Assembly (NCBI GenBank): GCA_002307275.1
Contig: DBTX01000054.1
Span: forward strand, 2,476-59,109
Reading direction: 5' to 3'
DNA: 56,634 nucleotides
Origin: Hungateiclostridiaceae bacterium UBA1305
GTDB lineage: Bacteria > Bacillota > Clostridia > Acetivibrionales > DTU013
Of the stretch, positions 51,650-56,634 are shown in pieces. The translations under genes and the position numbers were made by a program. The notes beneath the pieces were generated by a model, which was not told the origin of the DNA, ran no database searches, and worked only from the letters and a program-made list of their open reading frames with translations. Position 1 is the stretch's first letter. The number at the start of each line of letters is the position of its first letter.

Positions 51650-53462
51650 CTGAATAGCCACCTCTATCTGACTGATACGGTATCACAACAATAATCTCAG
51701 TGAGTCCTTCTTCACTATTTATTCTCTTAATACCGTATTCATTGCCAAAATAAAGCTTTAGCCTTTCATTTATACTTCTTAAGCCGAAATAGGACTTGCC
51801 ACTATTGTCATTACGGCTGAGCTCATCATACAAAATACTACCGTCAAACCCTTTTCCATTATCAATTATCGATATTACTACCTTATTTTCAATCAGAATA
51901 CCTTTTATTCTAATAACCCCTTTGTATCTGCATTCTCTTAAGCCATGATAAATTGAATTCTCAATCAGAGGCTGTATTGTCAATTTTATTATTTGGCTTA
52001 TAAGTATGTCTTTGTCTATTTCGAAAAAGTAAACAAATTTGTCTTTGAACCTCATTTCCTGAATTTCCAGGTAGCTCTTAACAATATTCAATTCCTCTTC
52101 CACGGTAATTAATGTACGTCCTTTACTTAAAGATATTTTATAAAAAAGCGATAGTGATTTAAGCATGCTTAATCCTTCGTTTAATTGACCCAATTGCACC
52201 AGTGCGGATATACTGTCCAGGGTATTATACAAAAAATGAGGCTTTATCTGCTCCTGTAACGCTGCCAGTTCATATTTTCTTTTACTGCGCTGTTCCTCAT
52301 AAATTTTATCTACCAAATGTGAAATTTTCACAATCATATCATTAAATTTCTTCGATAGTAACCCGATTTCATCATTGCTGTACTCTTTTGCCCTTATCTC
52401 AAAGTCTCCTTCTCCGGTAAGCGACATGATTTCGGATAACTCAATAATTGGCCTGGTAATAAGCTTTGATAAAAAAAATACAAGTATGCATGAAATAATA
52501 ATACAAACTATCCCAATTATATAATTTATTAATATAATCCTGTTGTTTTTCGCCATCACTTCAGACAGCGGAACTATACCAATTATAATCCATTTCAAAG
52601 ATTCAATTTTTTTTGAAATAACAAGGTGCCTGATACCATTAATATCCAGTATTTTCCCCTGATTATCAAGCCTGTCTGACCATTGAAAATAGTTTTTATC
52701 CTTGATATTGCTGAATAATTCACTTTTATCAAGAGACGATATTATTACCCCATCATTATTGGCAATAATGATTTTACCCGATTGCTCATATTGAATGTCA
52801 GAATAAATGTCAGAAATTCTTTCTTCAAGAATATCCATTTCCAACATACCTACTTCTCTTGCATCTGCAACTGAAATGATTGGTCTGGTAATTTTTATGA
52901 CATTTTTATCACTTTGGCCTATATAATAACCGAATTTTTGCGTATCATATGCCATACAACCGGTTCTATTTATACTTTTGCCTTTTAAACTGTTATTATT
53001 ACTCTCCATATAAGCAGAATATTTTTCTATATCGACTTTACTTGAACTGAATATGTTACCGCTATAGAAATGTGCAACGATTGAGTAGACAAACTCCCCA
53101 TCCTGAATAATTCCATCAAAAACTTCCTTTATTATAAAATCATATTCAAATTTTTTTATCCGTCCCGTATCTGCCGAAAAATCTGCGACCTCCTGTACAT
53201 AGCTGTTTGGCACAATGATTCTTGACAGATCTTCAGCATGGTCTATTCTGTTATTGATGTTTTCTGCAACTAAATTCAAATTTTGGACACAGCTTTGTAT
53301 TGTCTTGTCTATTATTACTCCGGATGATATTTTATTTGGTATAGTTGTTAGTAGTCCCAATGATATTATCGTTAATGTAATATATAAAATGTTAATTTTC
53401 CATCTAATCGACAGATCCATATACTTTCTTTTAATATATGAACAGTCAAAAATAGATTTCAT
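51642..53462 (-). CDS. Sensor histidine kinase, YesM family
   Basis: A 606-residue kinase. TM1 is about 22-43, then an outside dCACHE-type sensor region, TM2 about 300-325, HAMP, and the His_kinase domain with the acceptor His in IKPHFLYNTLD. The ATPase domain follows with IENSIYHGL and GKGFDGS. ATG at 53462 has GGAGG 6 bases upstream; a TTG at 53477 is the alternative. It pairs with the regulator gene it overlaps by 8 bases. AT content is visibly higher than in the leftmost genes. It probably senses the carbohydrate or its binding protein outside the cell. Confidence 0.93.
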   Translation of the reverse strand: MKSIFDCSYIKRKYMDLSIRWKINILYITLTIISLGLLTTIPNKISSGVIIDKTIQSCVQNLNLVAENINNRIDHAEDLSRIIVPNSYVQEVADFSADTGRIKKFEYDFIIKEVFDGIIQDGEFVYSIVAHFYSGNIFSSSKVDIEKYSAYMESNNNSLKGKSINRTGCMAYDTQKFGYYIGQSDKNVIKITRPIISVADAREVGMLEMDILEERISDIYSDIQYEQSGKIIIANNDGVIISSLDKSELFSNIKDKNYFQWSDRLDNQGKILDINGIRHLVISKKIESLKWIIIGIVPLSEVMAKNNRIILINYIIGIVCIIISCILVFFLSKLITRPIIELSEIMSLTGEGDFEIRAKEYSNDEIGLLSKKFNDMIVKISHLVDKIYEEQRSKRKYELAALQEQIKPHFLYNTLDSISALVQLGQLNEGLSMLKSLSLFYKISLSKGRTLITVEEELNIVKSYLEIQEMRFKDKFVYFFEIDKDILISQIIKLTIQPLIENSIYHGLRECRYKGVIRIKGILIENKVVISIIDNGKGFDGSILYDELSRNDNSGKSYFGLRSINERLKLYFGNEYGIKRINSEEGLTEIIVVIPYQSDRGGYSDD

Positions 53463-53551
53463 TCCATTCCTCCCCAATAACTTGTTTATGTGTATTATAA
53501 AAAAGAACTTGTTTTATATTAACATAAGCTGTTCGAAATTGTAAAAAGACA

Positions 53552-54112
53552 TTATTTGGCAAACCAAACGGCCAGGTATGCATAAGCTTCCTGGTCCGAC
53601 AGGTTTTCAATGCAGTGTTCCTGGTCCGACTTGTATCTTGCGACATCACCTTCATTGAGAATGGATGAGCTGTTATTTAAAGTCACCTTGAACTTCCCGG
53701 ATATAACAGTCAGGAACTCCTCCGAATTGGGAAAATGCGGTTTGGAAGAGAGCTTTCCCATTGGCTTGAAATCAATATAATACAGTTCCAGATTGTCTGT
53801 CATATGTATTGGCGTGTTCACTCTGATTGTACAGCTCTTATCCTCGGAGTAAATAATAGGAGCATCCTCCCGCCTTAATACTTCTATCTGATAATCCATA
53901 CCGGTCTCAAGCAATTGCTCAACAGATATGTCAAAGGCCCTGGCAATCTTCCATACAGTAATTACAGTAGGATTGGTTTTCTCCTGCTCTATTTGAGAAA
54001 GCATTGACTTTGAGACACCGGACCTTTTTGAAAGCTCGTCCAGGCTCATACCTTTCAGTTTCCGCTGATTCATAATGTTCAGGCTGACTGCCGGGGGCTT
54101 GCAATTATCCAT
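53552..54112 (-). CDS. XRE-family regulator with C-terminal cupin domain
   Basis: A 186-residue regulator. The N-terminal helix-turn-helix (about 10-65) reads GMSLDELSKRSGVSKSMLSQIE followed by EKTNPTVITVWKIA. The C-terminal cupin (about 110-180) has HFPNSEEFLTVISG and GDVARYKSDQEHCIENLS. Such proteins bind a small ligand and often regulate amino-acid or polyamine catabolism. ATG at 54112 has GAGGAG 8 bases upstream. Its promoter is embedded in a perfect 11-base inverted repeat (54127-54157), pointing to autoregulation. It stands directly downstream of the tdh-kbl pair in the same direction and may control it. Confidence 0.9.
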   Translation of the reverse strand: MDNCKPPAVSLNIMNQRKLKGMSLDELSKRSGVSKSMLSQIEQEKTNPTVITVWKIARAFDISVEQLLETGMDYQIEVLRREDAPIIYSEDKSCTIRVNTPIHMTDNLELYYIDFKPMGKLSSKPHFPNSEEFLTVISGKFKVTLNNSSSILNEGDVARYKSDQEHCIENLSDQEAYAYLAVWFAK

Positions 54113-54126
54113 ATAATGTTCTCCTC

Positions 54127-54157
54127 GAATAGATTCAATTATATCATGAATCTATTC
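54127..54157. promoter_or_regulatory. Operator: perfect 11-bp inverted repeat around a -10 box
   Basis: GAATAGATTCA (54127-54137) and TGAATCTATTC (54147-54157) with a 9-base centre holding the minus-strand TATAAT (54138-54143). A dimeric repressor here would block the promoter of the XRE-cupin gene. Confidence 0.75.
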
Positions 54158-54166
54158 TCTTTGAAA
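54138..54166 (-). promoter_or_regulatory. Promoter of the XRE-cupin gene
   Basis: Minus-strand TATAAT with a weak -35 (TTTCAA) 17 bases away. The strong -10 and weak -35 suit a regulated promoter; the -10 lies inside the inverted repeat at 54127. Confidence 0.6.
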
Positions 54167-54208
54167 CATTTGCCCGGATATTTTCATGCTCATGAGTTTA
54201 GGCAGTTT

Positions 54209-55393
54209 TTATTGCATCAACTCATTTTTAGCTTCGCTCAGCATTTTTATTGCATAATCCAAATCTTTTCTGGAATGTGCGGCAGACACCTGTGTCCTTA
54301 TTCTGGCCTTGCCAAGCGGCACAACCGGATATGAAAAGCCTGTAACATAAACATTTTTTTCCAAAAGCCATGCTGCCATCTTTTGGGCAAGTACAGCATC
54401 CCCAAGCATGATTGGTACAATGGGATGAATACTGTCATTGATATTGAAGCCGGCTTCTATAAGTCCTTTCCTGTAGTGCTCTGTATTGTCGGACAATTTA
54501 TCTCTGAGTTCGGTAGAATCCGATAAAATATCCAATACCTTTATGGAGGCTGCCGCTATTGAAGGTGCCAGAGTATTGGAAAACAGATACGGACGCGACC
54601 TTTGCCTCAAAAGATCGATTATTTCTTTCCTGCCGCTTGCATATCCTCCGCTGGCGCCTCCCAGCGCCTTGCCAAGAGTACCTGTGATAATATCAACTCT
54701 TCCCGCAACGTCACAATATTCATGAGTTCCCCTGCCTTTTCTCCCCATGAAACCCACTGCATGGCTGTCATCAACCATAACCAGTGCATTGTAGCGTTCC
54801 GCCAGACTACAGATATCCTTGAGGTTTGCGATATATCCATCCATGGAAAAAACCCCATCAGTTACAATAATGCGGAGTCTATTGCCTTGAGCCTCTTTCA
54901 GCCTTCCCTCAAGCCCGGTCATGTCGTTGTTCCTGTATCTGTAACGGACCGCCTTGCAAAGCCTTACGCCGTCAATTATACTGGCATGGTTCAATTCATC
55001 GCTGATAACAGCATCCTGCTCTGACAGAAGCACCTCAAAAATACCCCCGTTTGCATCAAAGCAGGATGAATACAGAATTGTATCCTCAGTCCCAAGGAAC
55101 TCTGATATCTTGGCCTCCAACTCCTTGTGAACCTGCTGCGTTCCACATATGAACCTTACCGAGGATAAACCGTAGCCCCATTTATCAAAGCTGTCCCTGG
55201 CAGCTTTGATCACTTCGGCATTATCTGCAAGACCCAGATAATTATTGGAGCACATGTTCAATACATGATCCTTCCCCAATATATTGATTCTTGAGCTCTG
55301 GGGACTTGATATAATCCTCTCCTCCTTCCAAAGCCCATCCTGTTTAATCTTTTCCAGTTCAGAACTGAAATAAGTCAAAGAATTCTTGATCAT
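54209..55393 (-). CDS. kbl: Glycine C-acetyltransferase (2-amino-3-ketobutyrate CoA ligase)
   Basis: A 394-residue alpha-oxoamine synthase that splits 2-amino-3-ketobutyrate with CoA into glycine and acetyl-CoA. Kbl-type motifs are NYLGLADN, GLSSVRFICGTQ, NHASIIDGVRL, the metal-free PLP site VDDSHAVGFMG, and the PLP lysine in TGTLGKALGGASGG. ATG at 55393 has AAAGGAG 11 bases upstream. It lies 17 bases after the tdh stop, so the two steps of threonine breakdown are made together. Compare the SPT-like relative at 17355, which differs at the substrate-loop motif. Confidence 0.93.
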   Translation of the reverse strand: MIKNSLTYFSSELEKIKQDGLWKEERIISSPQSSRINILGKDHVLNMCSNNYLGLADNAEVIKAARDSFDKWGYGLSSVRFICGTQQVHKELEAKISEFLGTEDTILYSSCFDANGGIFEVLLSEQDAVISDELNHASIIDGVRLCKAVRYRYRNNDMTGLEGRLKEAQGNRLRIIVTDGVFSMDGYIANLKDICSLAERYNALVMVDDSHAVGFMGRKGRGTHEYCDVAGRVDIITGTLGKALGGASGGYASGRKEIIDLLRQRSRPYLFSNTLAPSIAAASIKVLDILSDSTELRDKLSDNTEHYRKGLIEAGFNINDSIHPIVPIMLGDAVLAQKMAAWLLEKNVYVTGFSYPVVPLGKARIRTQVSAAHSRKDLDYAIKMLSEAKNELMQ

Positions 55394-55410
55394 TATGTTA
55401 ACAACTCCTT

Positions 55411-56451
55411 TCAGGCCCAATCAAGGACCACTTTTCCTGAATTTCCGGACAGCATGGCTTCAAAGCCCTTTTCATACTCGGTATAAGCAAACCTGTGGGT
55501 TATAATCGGGCTGATATCAAGACCTGACTGCAGCATAACCGTCATCTTGTACCAGGTCTCATACATTTCTCTGCCATAGATTCCTTTTATGTTAAGCCCA
55601 TTGAATACAACCTTATCCCAATCGATCAGGGTATCAGGCTTTTGTATGCCCAAAAGAGCTATTTTGCCGCCATGGCACATATTATCCACCAGGCTCCGGA
55701 AGGCTTCCCTGCTGCCTGACATTTCAAGACCAACATCAAAGCCCTCTTTCATCCCCAGCGTCTTCATAGCCTCTTCTATTGAACTGTACCGGATATCAAG
55801 AGCAAGTGTAGCCCCCATCTTCTCAGCCAGTTTCAGACGGTATGGATTGACATCCGTCACTACTACATATCGTGCTCCCGCATGTTTTGCTACGGCCGCC
55901 GCCATTATCCCGATAGGTCCCGCGCCGGTTATCAGGACATCCTCTCCAAGGACATTAAACGCAAGAGCCGAGTGCACGGCATTTCCAAAAGGGTCGAAGC
56001 AGCTTATCAAATCGGTTGAAATAGATGTATCGCAATGCCAGACATTTGTAACAGGTATGGATATGTATTCTGCAAACGCCCCTGGCCGGTTCACTCCGAC
56101 ACCGCTTGTCCTGCTGCAAAGGTGGCGTCTGCCGGCAAGGCAGTTCCTGCATACGCCGCAGACCACATGTCCTTCTCCTGAAACAAGATCACCCTTTTTA
56201 AAATCAAAAACATTACTGCCAGTCTCTTCAACGGTACCGACAAATTCATGGCCTATAACCAATGGTACAGGAACGGTTTTCCGGGACCATTCATCCCAGT
56301 TGTATATATGTACATCAGTACCGCAGATGGATGTCTTCAGTATTTTTATAAGGACATCATTGCTACCAGTTTCAGGAACCGGAACCTCATCCATCCAAAT
56401 GCCCGGCTTTTCATACAGCTTGACAAGGGCCTTCATCATTTTAGCCCGCAT
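55411..56451 (-). CDS. tdh: L-threonine 3-dehydrogenase
   Basis: A 346-residue zinc-dependent dehydrogenase that oxidises threonine to 2-amino-3-ketobutyrate with NAD. The catalytic zinc ligands are C43 (CGTDVHIYNWD) and H68-E69 (IGHEFVG); the structural zinc cysteines are C98, C101, C104 and C112. The nucleotide-binding loop is GAGPIGIMAAAVAK, and FDPFGNAVHSAL is typical of Tdh. ATG at 56451 has GGAG 9 bases upstream and gives nearly the E. coli length; ATG codons at 56436 and 56433 and an extension to 56514 are less likely. It is the first gene of the tdh-kbl operon behind the promoter at 56545. Confidence 0.93.
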   Translation of the reverse strand: MRAKMMKALVKLYEKPGIWMDEVPVPETGSNDVLIKILKTSICGTDVHIYNWDEWSRKTVPVPLVIGHEFVGTVEETGSNVFDFKKGDLVSGEGHVVCGVCRNCLAGRRHLCSRTSGVGVNRPGAFAEYISIPVTNVWHCDTSISTDLISCFDPFGNAVHSALAFNVLGEDVLITGAGPIGIMAAAVAKHAGARYVVVTDVNPYRLKLAEKMGATLALDIRYSSIEEAMKTLGMKEGFDVGLEMSGSREAFRSLVDNMCHGGKIALLGIQKPDTLIDWDKVVFNGLNIKGIYGREMYETWYKMTVMLQSGLDISPIITHRFAYTEYEKGFEAMLSGNSGKVVLDWA

Positions 56452-56531
56452 AAAATTCATCTCCATTATTATAATTTTATTGGAATTACTCAAGAGCAGT
56501 AGTATTTCTCCCATATGATGTTTAATATATT

Positions 56532-56543
56532 AACCATATGGTT
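56532..56543. promoter_or_regulatory. Palindrome at the tdh transcription start (possible operator)
   Basis: AACCATATGGTT is a perfect 12-base palindrome 1 base downstream of the minus-strand -10 box, at the expected transcription start. A repressor bound here would block tdh-kbl. It differs in sequence from the repeat at 54127, so a different or dual-specificity regulator is possible. Confidence 0.55.
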
Positions 56544-56544
56544 C

Positions 56545-56573
56545 ATTATAGTGTACTAAAAGTATGAAGTCAA
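56545..56573 (-). promoter_or_regulatory. Promoter of tdh-kbl
   Basis: Minus-strand TTGACT, 17 bases, TATAAT: nearly the sigma-A consensus. The leader is about 85 bases. Such a strong core promoter usually needs a repressor. Confidence 0.8.
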
Positions 56574-56597
56574 CATCAATAAAAAATTTTATAAACC

Positions 56598-56630
56598 GGG
56601 AACCAGGGGGGGAACCAGGGGGACGGTTCT
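56598..56630. repeat. G-rich direct repeat at the window end
   Basis: GGAACCAGGGGG occurs twice in tandem (from 56599 and from 56611), followed by ACGGTTCTGTTG. A weakly similar GGGGCGGTTCTCTTG is found on the minus strand at 16621-16635. It is probably part of a dispersed intergenic repeat that continues past the window. Confidence 0.6.
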
Positions 56631-56634
56631 GTTG

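Noticed and set aside
54127..54157. Inverted repeat after kbl read as a transcription terminator
   Set aside because: No T-run follows on the minus strand and the centre holds a TATAAT, so an operator fits better.
55589..56518. Long open frame on the plus strand opposite tdh (309 codons)
   Set aside because: It is the complement of a gene with full zinc and NAD motifs, has no recognisable family features and no good ribosome site.
1..56634. CRISPR array, tRNA, rRNA, riboswitch or T-box
   Set aside because: No regularly spaced repeats, no CCA-ended cloverleaf and no recognisable riboswitch core were seen by eye; a covariance search would be needed to exclude small RNAs.

Overview
The window looks like chromosome from a low-to-mid GC anaerobic Firmicute of class Clostridia (family not assignable from this alone). 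Signs are a CtsR-type heat-shock operator, strong GGAGG-like ribosome-binding sites, sigma-A type promoters, two YesM/YesN-style two-component pairs, CUT1 sugar-transport genes without their own ATPase, FabI, YsxC and HtrA/S1C. Gene identities rest on reading protein motifs and spacing, not on database searches. I saw no rRNA, tRNA, CRISPR array, phage or intact insertion sequence.

Layout. 1-1993: a leftward heat-shock operon (dnaJ/cbpA-like, then the start of clpB) with a promoter and CtsR box. 2068-7640: a membrane-anchored PP2C-like protein with an outside LysM domain, a calcium-repeat protein, a YwaF-type membrane protein, and an HD-domain phosphohydrolase with an unknown partner. 8038-10705: two tandem DUF445 membrane proteins. 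10846-18542: a WG-repeat lipoprotein, a PHP phosphoesterase, PspC, a lipid-type glycosyltransferase, an SDR, the remnant of a metallo-beta-lactamase-fold gene, an ACT protein and a serine-palmitoyltransferase-like enzyme. 18734-20111: a RelE-like/AbrB toxin-antitoxin pair beside a divergent thymidylate-synthase-like gene. 20139-24533: response regulator, histidine kinase and sugar-binding lipoprotein, with no transporter. 24828-27287: fabI and the CCA-adding enzyme. 27456-33538: a 1665-residue alpha-2-macroglobulin-like protein followed closely by a membrane-anchored MEMO-family protein. 33774-39302: a divergent MurA with Asp in place of the active-site Cys, HtrA, YdcF, an SH3b protein, a deoxyinosine/uracil-type glycosylase overlapping ysxC. 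39612-41981: a nuclease-helicase fusion.

42002-53462 is a leftward carbohydrate locus: YesM-type kinase, YesN-type regulator, binding protein, two permeases, a GHL6-type glycoside hydrolase and two M20 amidohydrolases. It probably senses, imports and degrades one oligosaccharide that also carries amide bonds. 53552-56451 is the threonine catabolic pair tdh-kbl followed by an XRE-cupin regulator; both have palindromes placed on their promoters.

Intergenic DNA carries several dispersed repeats: a 139-140 bp MITE-like element in two copies (36654, 39447), a second hairpin family in two copies (4764, 24727), GC-rich palindromes (10796, 16518), short tandem repeats (5758, 38073) and a G-rich repeat at the right end. 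The most interesting points are the degenerate PP2C-LysM protein, the kinase/regulator/binding-protein trio, the macroglobulin-MEMO pair, the C-to-D MurA, and the thymidylate-synthase homologue that keeps the catalytic residues at one constant offset.
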